Shown: positions 27,025-35,446 of the stretch, piece by piece | How the letters are laid out: every line of letters begins with the position of its first letter | Numbering within the stretch: position 1 is the stretch's first letter | Assembly (NCBI RefSeq): GCF_021278985.1 | Contig: NZ_CP082833.1 | Location: 2,108,001 to 2,172,000 of the forward strand | Direction of reading: 5' to 3' | Length of the DNA stretch: 64,000 nucleotides | Origin: Citrobacter rodentium NBRC 105723 = DSM 16636 | GTDB taxonomy: Bacteria > Pseudomonadota > Gammaproteobacteria > Enterobacterales > Enterobacteriaceae | Notes under the pieces: generated by a model | Told to the model about the DNA's origin: nothing | Seen by the model: only the letters and a program-made list of their open reading frames with translations | Database searches by the model: none | Position numbers and translations under genes: made by a program

Positions 27025-28754
27025 AATTCAGGCCCCAGGCCGATGTAAAACTGTAAACCGTGTTCGTCTTTATCGCCGATCGGCGCGGCGAAATCGAGTT
27101 TGATCGGCCCGACCGGAGACTGCCAGCGCACGCCTACCCCGGCGCCGGTTTTGAAATCGCTTCGGCGGATATCGCTGACCGCTTCGCCGCTGTCGACAAA
27201 TACCGCCCCCCACCATTTTCCGGTGACGTTGTACTGGTACTCCAGCGAACCGGTCGCCAGCTTTGAGGCCCCTTTCAGGTCGCCATTGCTGTCCTTCGGC
27301 GAGATGGATTTGTATTTATAGCCGCGGATGCTGCGATCGCCCCCGGCGAAGAAGCGCAGATCCGGCGGTACTTTGTCGAAGTCGCCGGTTTCGATCCAGC
27401 CGAGGTTGCCGCGCATCACGAAGCGGTGGCGATCGTACAGGGTGCGGATCCAGACGTTTTGCGCCTGGATAACCGAGAAGTCGACGTCTGAGCCCCAGGC
27501 CGTGTTTGAGTAGTCAACGGAATAGCGCTGCGAGTCGCCCCAGGTCGGCATCAGGCCGCCGCGCGAGCGGGTACGGCTGATCATCACGCCCGGATAGAGC
27601 AGCATGGTGGTATTGGTCACTTCCCCCTGGGTAAAGTGGTCGAGGCTCCAGCGCAGGTTAATCGCCCTCTGCCAGCCGCTAGAGAGATCCCAGTAGCGGG
27701 AAAGCGCCAGCGTCGTGGAGTCCTGCTCGGTATCGTTTAAATCGGTGCGCTTAAAGCCGCCCTGCACCAGGTAATACTGCTCCAGCGGGTTCTTTAACAG
27801 GGGGATTTTGTAGCTGAAATCCAGCACCTGCTCCGGAGCGGAGATGCTGGCGCTGGTGGTCAGGCTATGTCCGTAGGAGTTCATCCACGGTTTTTTCCAC
27901 GTCGCCTTCACCCGCGGGCCGACGTCGGTGGAGTAACCAACCCCGGTTTCAACGGTGTTTTCAGTGCGCGGAGATACCACCCCTTTCAGCGGCAGCACTT
28001 TGGTTTCGCGCGCCTTATCGAACTCCGGCGCGACCACCACCGAGTTGAACCAGCCGGTCGCCGAGAGGCGGCGGTTCAGCTCCCCGAGATCTTTCGATTC
28101 GTACTCGTCCCCCTCTTTGAACGGCACCAGATTTTGCAGATACTCATCGCGGATCTGCGACCCTTCAAAGGTGACATGGCCGAAACGATAGCGTTCGCCG
28201 CTGTTGTAATCGATATCCCAGAAGGCCTGGTGGCGGTCAAGCGCGACGCCCAGCTGGCTTTTGTTAAATTCGCTGTCGAAATACCCTTTACGTAGCGCCA
28301 CGCTGGTGAGGGACTTTTTGAAGTTGTCGTAATCCCCGTGATTGAGCACCGTACCGATGGCCGGACGCGTTTTCAGCAGATCCAGATAATCTCTGTCGGT
28401 ACGCGCGCCGCCGCGTAAAATGACTCCTGTCCCGCCAATGCGCACCGGTTCTCCCGGCGAGACTCTGGCAAGTAATACCTGCCGCCCTTTTGCCGGCGGC
28501 GGACGCAGATCAAAATCGATGGTCGGCTCATAATAGCCCAGCGCTTTCAGCCCTTCGCGGATAGCATCATCCACGCGCGCGCGAAAACGCCTGTCCGGCG
28601 TCACCTCATCGCTTTGAATGGTGGAGAGCTGAGCGCGGACGTTTCTCTCCAGTTCCCCTGATAATCCTTCGACCTGTAACCGGACGTTCGCGGCAAAGGC
28701 GGAACTGCTTAAGCACATCAGGCTTACCCAGCATAACTGACGGATATGTGGCAC
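27021..28754 (-). CDS. tamA: Translocation and assembly module outer-membrane subunit TamA
   Basis: A 577-residue Omp85-family protein: signal peptide (PHIRQLCWVSLMCLSSSAFA), three POTRA domains (about 22-265) and a 16-strand barrel ending in YIGLGPEL. The lid-lock motif VRGF-like segment reads RSIRGYKYKSISP. I place the start at a GTG at 28754 with AGGAG six to eight bases upstream, which gives the E. coli length; the open frame reaches 28862 but the extra 36 residues are not signal-like. Divergent from msrA. Confidence 0.95.
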   Translation of the reverse strand: MPHIRQLCWVSLMCLSSSAFAANVRLQVEGLSGELERNVRAQLSTIQSDEVTPDRRFRARVDDAIREGLKALGYYEPTIDFDLRPPPAKGRQVLLARVSPGEPVRIGGTGVILRGGARTDRDYLDLLKTRPAIGTVLNHGDYDNFKKSLTSVALRKGYFDSEFNKSQLGVALDRHQAFWDIDYNSGERYRFGHVTFEGSQIRDEYLQNLVPFKEGDEYESKDLGELNRRLSATGWFNSVVVAPEFDKARETKVLPLKGVVSPRTENTVETGVGYSTDVGPRVKATWKKPWMNSYGHSLTTSASISAPEQVLDFSYKIPLLKNPLEQYYLVQGGFKRTDLNDTEQDSTTLALSRYWDLSSGWQRAINLRWSLDHFTQGEVTNTTMLLYPGVMISRTRSRGGLMPTWGDSQRYSVDYSNTAWGSDVDFSVIQAQNVWIRTLYDRHRFVMRGNLGWIETGDFDKVPPDLRFFAGGDRSIRGYKYKSISPKDSNGDLKGASKLATGSLEYQYNVTGKWWGAVFVDSGEAVSDIRRSDFKTGAGVGVRWQSPVGPIKLDFAAPIGDKDEHGLQFYIGLGPEL

Positions 28755-28968
28755 TTTTTCTCCTGAATATCCCTTATTTCCACCCTGGAAAACACGCTTA
28801 ATGCCGATCCACGGCTTAACAAAAACCCAACAATTGGGATTGAAAAACAGACGCCAACCCAAATATTTCTTATGTTTACTCTAGACCTATTCGTAACCGA
28901 TATTGTGTGCAAATACGCGTCTTGTTACAACCTTAACCCCAATTACAGATTTTCGGGAGAACGGCACC

Positions 28969-29607
28969 ATGAGTTTATTTGATAAAAAGCACCTGATTTC
29001 ACCGTCAGATGCCCTGCCGGGACGTAATACCCCGATGCCCGTGGCGACGCTGCACGCCGTTAATGAACATTCAATGACCAACGTACCGGAAGGGATGGAA
29101 ATCGCCATTTTCGCCATGGGCTGCTTCTGGGGCGTGGAGCGACTGTTCTGGCAGCTTCCCGGCGTGTACAGCACCGCCGCAGGCTACACCGGAGGCTATA
29201 CGCCCAACCCGACCTACCGGGAAGTGTGCACCGGCGAAACCGGCCATGCCGAAGCGGTACGGGTGGTATACGACCCGAAAGTCATCAGCTATGAGCAGTT
29301 ATTGCAGGTGTTCTGGGAGAATCACGATCCGGCGCAGGGTATGCGTCAGGGCAACGACCACGGCACGCAGTACCGCTCGGCGATCTATCCGCTGACGCCG
29401 GAACAGGAAGCCGCGGCGCGCGCCAGCGCAGAGCGTTTTCAGGCGGCGATGACCGCAGCCGGCGACGATCGCGTTATTACCACAGAAATCAGCAGCGCCA
29501 GACCGTTCTATTACGCCGAGGACGATCATCAGCAGTATCTGCATAAAAATCCGTACGGCTACTGCGGCATCGGCGGAATTGGCGTTTGCCTGCCGCCGCA
29601 AAGTTAA
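28969..29607 (+). CDS. msrA: Peptide methionine-S-sulfoxide reductase
   Basis: A 212-residue enzyme reducing the S epimer of methionine sulfoxide. The catalytic motif MGCFWGVERLF is near residues 50-60, and the C-terminal resolving cysteines lie in GYCGIGGIGVCLPPQS. The start MSLFDKKHLISPSDAL at 28969 gives the E. coli length; upstream in-frame codons to 28903 are not conserved. Repair of oxidised methionines is its role. Confidence 0.97.
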   Translation: MSLFDKKHLISPSDALPGRNTPMPVATLHAVNEHSMTNVPEGMEIAIFAMGCFWGVERLFWQLPGVYSTAAGYTGGYTPNPTYREVCTGETGHAEAVRVVYDPKVISYEQLLQVFWENHDPAQGMRQGNDHGTQYRSAIYPLTPEQEAAARASAERFQAAMTAAGDDRVITTEISSARPFYYAEDDHQQYLHKNPYGYCGIGGIGVCLPPQS

Positions 29608-29622
29608 AGCGTTTGATATCAA

Positions 29623-29654
29623 GGCCGGATAAGGCGCTTGCGCCGCTATCCGGC
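29623..29654. repeat. REP unit between msrA and the LacI-type regulator
   Basis: GGCCGGATAAGGCGC...GCGCCGCTATCCGGC is a single REP palindrome between convergent genes. It marks the border of the accessory oxidoreductase locus on the msrA side. Confidence 0.8.
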
Positions 29655-29670
29655 AATACGCACACGGAAT

Positions 29671-30726
29671 TTACCGCGCCACGGCAACGCGGGCGGCGTG
29701 GCGCGTGGCGTTGACCACCGTGCCTCTCTCCAGCACCTTGCCTTTTAACAGTAAATTGAACACCGGGGCGGAGGGTCGGTTGAGGCGGTTTTGCAACAGA
29801 TGCACCGCCTCCACCCCCAGCGCCCGGCAGGGAATGGCAATGCTGGTTACCGCCCCGACGATATCGGCATCCAGCTCCTGTACGCCGATAGTCATCAACG
29901 ATATATCCTCGGGTATACGAACCCGCAGGCGCTCAAGCACGTGACGAATTCCCAACGACATCGGCGCGCCCGCGCAAAAAATCACCTCCGGCCACGCCTG
30001 ACGCGGCGTATTGCGCAGCCAGTCGTCTGTCGCCTGCTCCGCCTCTTCGGCGGTAAATCCTTCCGTTACCAACAAATCGCGCTGTGAATCAAACGGGATC
30101 TGATACTGGCGATACACCTCTTTGATCCCTTCCAGCCGCCAGTACATGGTTTCCCGGCGCAGGCTGGTGATATGCAGAATGCGTCGGTGCCCCCGATCGA
30201 ACAGATACTGCGTCGCCCGGTTGCCCGTCGCCCGGTGATCGGGTGATACCGCGTCAATCAGCCCTTCCCGATCCTGCGTATTAATCAATACGCACGGTTT
30301 CTCCAGCGACTGCGCCAGCGTGTGAATGGTCGGATCGTCAATGCCGATCAGAATGATGGCGTTGATATTTTTATTGTTGGCCTTTTCCAGAAAAACTTTC
30401 ACATCCGCACGCTGCTCATCCAGCCCGCAGTAAGTGAGATAGACATCGTGCGGCGCTACCGCTTCGGCAATCCCGCGCGTCACCTCCAGGTAAAACGCGT
30501 CGCCCTGGGAGGTAAATGTTCTCTGCGGCGCAAAAACCACAATGCCGTTGATCAGCAGTCGCCCGCTGGCGAGCGAGTCAAGCACGCCCAGCTGGCGGGC
30601 GCATTTGACTATCGCCTCCCGCGCTCTGTCGCTGGTGTAGGACTTCCCGCTCAGCACCCGGGAAACCGTACTCACAGAGAAGCCGGTAAGAGCCGCAATT
30701 TCGTCCATTTTTAGCTTGCCTGACAT
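29671..30726 (-). CDS. LacI-family transcriptional regulator of the oxidoreductase locus
   Basis: A 351-residue repressor with the N-terminal HTH MDEIAALTGFSVSTVSRVLSGKSYTSDRARE (about 7-37) and hinge helix, followed by a periplasmic-binding-like sensor domain (GIVVFAPQRTFTSQGDAFYLEVTRGI, then INTQDREGLIDAVSPDHRATGNRATQYLFDRGHRRI). It is divergent from the oxidoreductase/symporter operon and probably represses it in the absence of a sugar. The inducer is unknown. E. coli K-12 has ytfL and msrA adjacent, so the locus is inserted. Confidence 0.9.
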   Translation of the reverse strand: MSGKLKMDEIAALTGFSVSTVSRVLSGKSYTSDRAREAIVKCARQLGVLDSLASGRLLINGIVVFAPQRTFTSQGDAFYLEVTRGIAEAVAPHDVYLTYCGLDEQRADVKVFLEKANNKNINAIILIGIDDPTIHTLAQSLEKPCVLINTQDREGLIDAVSPDHRATGNRATQYLFDRGHRRILHITSLRRETMYWRLEGIKEVYRQYQIPFDSQRDLLVTEGFTAEEAEQATDDWLRNTPRQAWPEVIFCAGAPMSLGIRHVLERLRVRIPEDISLMTIGVQELDADIVGAVTSIAIPCRALGVEAVHLLQNRLNRPSAPVFNLLLKGKVLERGTVVNATRHAARVAVAR

Positions 30727-30753
30727 TCTGTGACCTCGCTCGCAATGTATCTT

Positions 30754-30833
30754 TGCAAATTTTTGCAGCCGTACCGCGTTGATTCTAAAACGTCTTTTTG
30801 CTTTGCGTGCTAACTTCTTTTGCGTCCTGCAAA
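30754..30833. promoter_or_regulatory. Two TTTGC/GCAAA inverted repeats in the divergent control region
   Basis: TGCAAA-TT-TTTGCA (30754-30767) and TTTGC-GTCCT-GCAAA (30819-30833) share the same half-site letters in different order. They lie between the LacI-type gene and the first oxidoreductase gene. They are candidate operators; neither has the exact central CG typical of LacI sites, so this is tentative. Confidence 0.35.
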
Positions 30834-30916
30834 CCCTCTCACAAAATCCCGTTGTCGCTATTCCATGCGTTTCCTATGTTCCGCTTATCCCTCATCGATT
30901 CTGATTAAGGCATGAC

Positions 30917-32071
30917 ATGAAAAAAGTACGTTTTGGCATTATCGGCGTCGGCAATATTGGCACTGTCCACGCCCGTTATCTGCTGGCCGGGACGGTTAAT
31001 GAGGCCTGCCTGGCCGCCGTCTGCGACAACAATCCCGAAAAACACGCGGCCATTCGCCAGTTAACCGGCGAGTCGATTCCCCTTTTTAGCGACGCCAGCG
31101 AGATGCTGGAAAGCGGGCTGATCGACGCGGTGATTGTCGCCACGCCGCATTACGACCACCCAGCGCTGTCGATGATGGCGATGCGCCTTGGTATCCACAC
31201 CCTGTGCGAGAAGCCCGCCGGGGTCTATACCGCCCAGGTACAGGAGATGAACGCCTGCGCCCGTGAGTGCGACGTGGTCTTCAGCATGATGTATAACCAG
31301 CGCCCGAATCCGCTTTATCAGAAGGTGAAAGATCTGATCGACAGCGGCGAACTGGGCGAACTGCGCCGCTCCAACTGGATCATTACCAACTGGTATCGCT
31401 CGCAGAGCTATTACAACTCCGGCGGCTGGCGCGCCACCTGGAAAGGCGAAGGCGGCGGCGTGCTGCTCAATCAGGACCCGCATCAGCTCGATCTCTGGCA
31501 GTGGCTGGTGGGGATGCCGGTGCGGATGCGCGCCTTTTGCCAGTTCGGCAAACATCGTCAGATAGAGGTTGAAAACGAGGTCACCGCCTATGCGGAATAC
31601 GCCAACGGCGCGACCGGCGTGTTCATCACCACCACCGCAGAAGCGCCGGGCACCAACCGGCTGGAGATTGTCGGCGATCGCGGCAAAGTGGTGGTGGAAG
31701 AGGGTCGCCTGCGCTTCTGGCGGCTGCGCGAATCTGAAACCGAATTTAACGCCCGCTGGCAAAACGGCTTCGGCGAGCCGGAGTGTTGGGAAGTCAGCAT
31801 TCCCACCGCGCCGGAATGCAGCGAGCACTATGTGATCACCCGCAATTTCACCGCCGCCATCCTGCACGGCGAGCCGCTTATCGCTCCCGGCGTCGAAGGT
31901 ATCCACGGGCTGACGCTCTCTAACGCCATGCACCTTTCCACCTGGACGGACGACTGGGTCACGCTGCCTTTTGATGAACAGCGTTACTACCAGCTGTTGC
32001 AGGAGCGCATTGCCTCCTCGGTCGAGAAAAACGTGGTCAGCCGCACGCTGGACGCTTCAGGTAGCTGGTAA
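30917..32071 (+). CDS. Gfo/Idh/MocA family oxidoreductase 1
   Basis: A 384-residue NAD(P)-dependent sugar oxidoreductase. The Rossmann motif GVGNIGTVHAR is at 10-20, the conserved CEKPAG at 97-102, and the active-site histidine region LLNQDPHQLDLWQWLVG near 185-200. Family members oxidise, reduce or epimerise sugars and inositols. It is the first gene of a five-gene operon and starts 190 bp from the divergent LacI-type regulator. The substrate is not determined by sequence. Confidence 0.9.
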   Translation: MKKVRFGIIGVGNIGTVHARYLLAGTVNEACLAAVCDNNPEKHAAIRQLTGESIPLFSDASEMLESGLIDAVIVATPHYDHPALSMMAMRLGIHTLCEKPAGVYTAQVQEMNACARECDVVFSMMYNQRPNPLYQKVKDLIDSGELGELRRSNWIITNWYRSQSYYNSGGWRATWKGEGGGVLLNQDPHQLDLWQWLVGMPVRMRAFCQFGKHRQIEVENEVTAYAEYANGATGVFITTTAEAPGTNRLEIVGDRGKVVVEEGRLRFWRLRESETEFNARWQNGFGEPECWEVSIPTAPECSEHYVITRNFTAAILHGEPLIAPGVEGIHGLTLSNAMHLSTWTDDWVTLPFDEQRYYQLLQERIASSVEKNVVSRTLDASGSW

Positions 32072-32086
32072 TCACAAGGAGAAAAG

Positions 32087-33271
32087 ATGCTGAACGTTGC
32101 GATTGTCGGAACGGGGAATATCTCCCATAACCATATTCAGGGCTACCTCGCCTTTCCTGAGCGTTGTCGGATCGTCGCGCTGGTGGATATCTACCCGGAA
32201 AAAGCCGAGGAGAAAAAAGCGCGCTATGGACTGACAGACGCGCAGGTGTTCGCCAGCCATACGGCGATGCTGGCGGCGGATCTGCCTATTGACCTGGTGG
32301 ATGTGTGTACGCCGCCCTACGTCCATGCGGAAATCAGTATTGATGCGCTGAACAGCGGCAGGCACGTGCTGTGCGAAAAACCGATGGCGGCGTCGCTGGA
32401 GGAGTGCGACGCGATGATTGCCGCCCGGCAGGTCAGCGGAAAAACGCTCTCCATTATTGCGCAAAATCGCTTCACCGACGCGTTCTGGCGCTTAAAAGCG
32501 GCGGTGGATTCCGGGCTGGCGGGCAAGATTTGTCACGCCCAGGTCGACTCCTTCTGGTGGCGCGGACACTGCTACTACGATCTGTGGTGGCGCGGCACCT
32601 AGGAAAAAGAGGGCGGCGGCTGCACGCTGAATCATGCGGTGCACCATATCGACGCGATTCAGTGGCTGCTCGGCTTTCCCGACGAAGTGGTGGCGATGAT
32701 GACTAACGTCGCCCACGACAACGCGGAAGTCGAAGATCTCAGCGCGGCGATTTTCAAATACCCCGGCGGCGCGCTGACCCAGCTTACCGCCTCGGTGGTC
32801 CATCATGGCGAAGACCAGAAGATCGTAATACAGGGCGAGAAAGCGCGGATCTCCGCGCCGTGGAAAGCCTTTGCCAGCCAGTCCGCCGATAACGGCTTTC
32901 CGCAGCCGGAGAATAACCTGGCGCTGGAAGAGAGCCTGAACGCGCTGTTTAAAGCCACCCCGCCCCTGCAATGGACGTTGCATACCGGGCAGATTGAGAA
33001 CGTGTTAACCGCCATTGAACAGCAAACCGCGCCGCTGGTCGACGGCGAACAGGGCAAGCGTTCGCTGGAGCTCATCACCGCGATCTATAAATCGGCGATT
33101 ACCCGCTCGGTCGTCACGCTGCCGGTTCAGCGTGACGATGCCTTTTATCGTACCGGCGGCCTGCTGGAGAAAGCCCCGCATTTTTACGAGAAATCCGCCT
33201 CCGTGAGCAATTTCACCGAAGTGGGCGCAATCCCTCTGGGTAAAGATTTAGATTCAGGAGTTGAAGTATGA
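32087..33271 (+). pseudogene. Gfo/Idh/MocA family oxidoreductase 2, interrupted by an in-frame amber codon
   Basis: The frame runs 394 codons but has TAG at 32600-32602 (codon 172). The first part has GTGNISHNHIQG and LCEKPMAASLEE; the second resumes exactly in frame with EKEGGGCTLNHAVHHIDAIQWLLGF. The paralogue upstream reads ATWKGEGGG at this place, so the lost residue is a tryptophan (TGG to TAG). CCTGG to CCTAG is the transition expected from deamination of a Dcm-methylated cytosine on the other strand. No frameshift is present elsewhere. The protein is probably truncated before its substrate domain unless a suppressor tRNA exists. The end overlaps the next gene by four bases. Confidence 0.85.
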
Positions 33272-34335
33272 ATATGAAAGATGGCATGAACTACGCCCCG
33301 ACCGGGAAACCGCAGCCGGTGGTGAAACCCGGCGAATTTATCATTGCCGCCGCCGCGCTCGATCACGGTCATATTTACGGCATGTGCAACGGACTGACGG
33401 AAGCAGGCGCGACGCTGAAGTGGGTATACGACCCCGATCCGGCGAAGGTCGAGGCCTTCTTAAAACAGTATCCCCAGGCGCAGGTCGCTGACTCGCTGGA
33501 GCGCATTCTTGACGATGCCTCGGTGCGGCTGGTCGCCGGGGCGGCAATTCCGTCGCAGCGCTGTCCGCTCGGCCTGAAGGTAATGGCGGCGGGCAAGGAC
33601 TATTTCACCGATAAAGCGCCGCTGACCACGCTCGAACAGCTTGAAGACGCCAAAGCGATGGTGGCGAAAACCGGGCGTAAATACGCGGTGTACTACAGCG
33701 AGCGCCTGCACGTCGAAAGCGCCGTCTTTGCAGGCGAATTAGTCAAACAGGGAGCGATAGGCCAGGTCATCCAGACGCTCGGCACCGGCCCGCACCGGGA
33801 AGGCAGCGGTCGCCCGGAGTGGTTCTACGAGCGGCGCTACTTCGGCGGCATTCTCTGCGACATTGGCAGCCACCAGATCGAGCAGTTTCTCTTCTACACC
33901 GGCAACAGCGACGCGCGAATTGTCGCCAGCCAGGTGCGCAACGTAAACCACCCGCAGTATCCGCAGTTTGAAGATTTCGGCGAGGCGATGCTGGCGGGCG
34001 ATAACGGCGCGACGGGCTATTTCCGCTGCGACTGGTTCACGCCGGACGGCCTCTCCACCTGGGGCGACGGACGTTTAACTCTGCTCGGCACCGAGGGCTA
34101 CATCGAAATCCGTAAATATGCCGATATTACCCGCGGCGAGCAGGACGTGGTCTATCTGGTCAATAAAGAGGGGGAATTTCGCTACCCCGTGGCGGGAAAA
34201 GTCGGCTTTCCGTACTTTGGCGAGCTAATCCTTGACTGCCTCCACCGGAGCGAAAACGCCATGACCCAGGCTCACGCCTTTAAGGCCGCCGAACTGTGCG
34301 TTAAGGCGCAGATGCTGGCGAATGCGCGCGGATGA
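33268..34335 (+). CDS. Gfo/Idh/MocA-like oxidoreductase 3, divergent
   Basis: A 355-residue protein of the same superfamily by its second half (YFGGILCDIGSHQIEQFLFYTGN near 190-212 and the beta-sheet domain after it). The nucleotide end is unusual: instead of GxGxxG it reads FIIAAAALDHGHIYGMCNGL, and EKP is replaced by TDKAPLTT. This resembles family members that bind the cofactor differently or have another chemistry. Start ATG at 33268 overlaps the stop of the preceding gene (ATGA). Residues 1-17 form a flexible extension. Confidence 0.85.
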   Translation: MNMKDGMNYAPTGKPQPVVKPGEFIIAAAALDHGHIYGMCNGLTEAGATLKWVYDPDPAKVEAFLKQYPQAQVADSLERILDDASVRLVAGAAIPSQRCPLGLKVMAAGKDYFTDKAPLTTLEQLEDAKAMVAKTGRKYAVYYSERLHVESAVFAGELVKQGAIGQVIQTLGTGPHREGSGRPEWFYERRYFGGILCDIGSHQIEQFLFYTGNSDARIVASQVRNVNHPQYPQFEDFGEAMLAGDNGATGYFRCDWFTPDGLSTWGDGRLTLLGTEGYIEIRKYADITRGEQDVVYLVNKEGEFRYPVAGKVGFPYFGELILDCLHRSENAMTQAHAFKAAELCVKAQMLANARG

Positions 34336-34345
34336 CGGAGTGCAT

Positions 34346-35368
34346 ATGAAAACACTGAATGCCGCCATCATTGGCTGCGGCGCCATTCATACCACGCACG
34401 TTGCGGCGCTGCGGCAGCTGCCCGGCGTGACGCTGCGGGCAATCGCGGAGAGCGATATCAACAAAGGGCAGCAGATAGCGGCGGAATACGGCTGCCATTT
34501 TTACCATGACTATCGCGAGATGCTGAGGGATGAGGCTATCGACGTGGTGCACATCTGCACGCCGCACTATCTGCATAAGCCGATGATCCTTGCCGCGCTG
34601 GCGGCAGGAAAAGAGGTTTTTTGCGAGAAACCGGCGGTAATGCGCGCGCCGGAGGTGGCGGAAATTGCCACCGCTCTTCTCCAGGCGAAGGGAACGCTGG
34701 GGATCTGCTACCAGAACAGGCTGAACCCGACCAGTCTGGCAATCAAACAGCAGCTACAGGAAGGGACGATCGGCAAAATGCGCGCCATGAAGGCGGTGCT
34801 GACCTGGTCGCGCGGCGGAAGCTACTACCGTGACAGCCCCTGGCGCGGCAAGTACGCCACCGAAGGCGGCTGCCTGCTGATCAACCAGGCCATTCACACC
34901 CTCGATCTGTTGCAGTGGTTCGGCGAGGGAGTGACGCGGGTGAAGGGCGTGGTCGACAGCAGCTGGCTTGCCGAAGAGATTGACGGCGAAGACAGCGCGA
35001 TGGCGACCTTCGCCTTCGGCAACGGCGCGCGCGGTCTGTTTTACGCCAGCAATTGCCACACCGCTAACTCTCCGCTGCAGCTGGAAATAGACGGAGAAAA
35101 AGGCACGCTGCTGCTTGAAGGCAGCGAGCTGTGGCTGCTGCATGATGGCGCGCGGCGCAGGCTGGCGAGCGACGCCGCCCCGGACGGCAGCGGCAAAAGC
35201 TACTGGGGCGTCGGGCACCGGGAAGCCATCCGTCTGTTCTATGACGCCGTGCGCCATCCCGCCGCCGGGAAGGTGTGCGACATTCATGAAGCCGCTAAAT
35301 CATTGCAGATTGTCGATGCTATTTATCGATCGTCGCAATTACGTCAATGGATCCACATGGAGGAATAA
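34346..35368 (+). CDS. Gfo/Idh/MocA family oxidoreductase 4
   Basis: A 340-residue canonical member: IIGCGAIHTTHVAAL at 8-22, VFCEKPAVMRAPEV near 92-105 and the catalytic region CLLINQAIHTLDLLQWFGEG near 175-195. The start at 34346 follows CGGAGTG; eight more upstream codons are open but lie in the end of the preceding gene. It is fourth in the operon, 10 bp after gene 3. The substrate is probably the same sugar series as its neighbours. Confidence 0.9.
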   Translation: MKTLNAAIIGCGAIHTTHVAALRQLPGVTLRAIAESDINKGQQIAAEYGCHFYHDYREMLRDEAIDVVHICTPHYLHKPMILAALAAGKEVFCEKPAVMRAPEVAEIATALLQAKGTLGICYQNRLNPTSLAIKQQLQEGTIGKMRAMKAVLTWSRGGSYYRDSPWRGKYATEGGCLLINQAIHTLDLLQWFGEGVTRVKGVVDSSWLAEEIDGEDSAMATFAFGNGARGLFYASNCHTANSPLQLEIDGEKGTLLLEGSELWLLHDGARRRLASDAAPDGSGKSYWGVGHREAIRLFYDAVRHPAAGKVCDIHEAAKSLQIVDAIYRSSQLRQWIHMEE

Positions 35369-35390
35369 AACCGCAGCGTATTCACCCCAT

Positions 35391-35418
35391 GCCGGAGAGC
35401 GTGACGCCGCCCTCCGGC
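35391..35418. repeat. REP-like hairpin between oxidoreductase 4 and the symporter gene
   Basis: GCCGGAG and CTCCGGC form an exact seven-base stem with REP-like sequence. It sits in the only gap of the operon larger than 20 bp and could lower or stabilise the message for the symporter. Confidence 0.6.
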
Positions 35419-35446
35419 AATAAAAGTACCCTACAGGAATAATGAT

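Noticed and set aside
32639..33271. Separate 210-residue oxidoreductase gene starting at MHHIDAIQW
   Set aside because: It is in frame with the gene upstream and is simply the part after the amber codon; there is no ribosome site at 32639.
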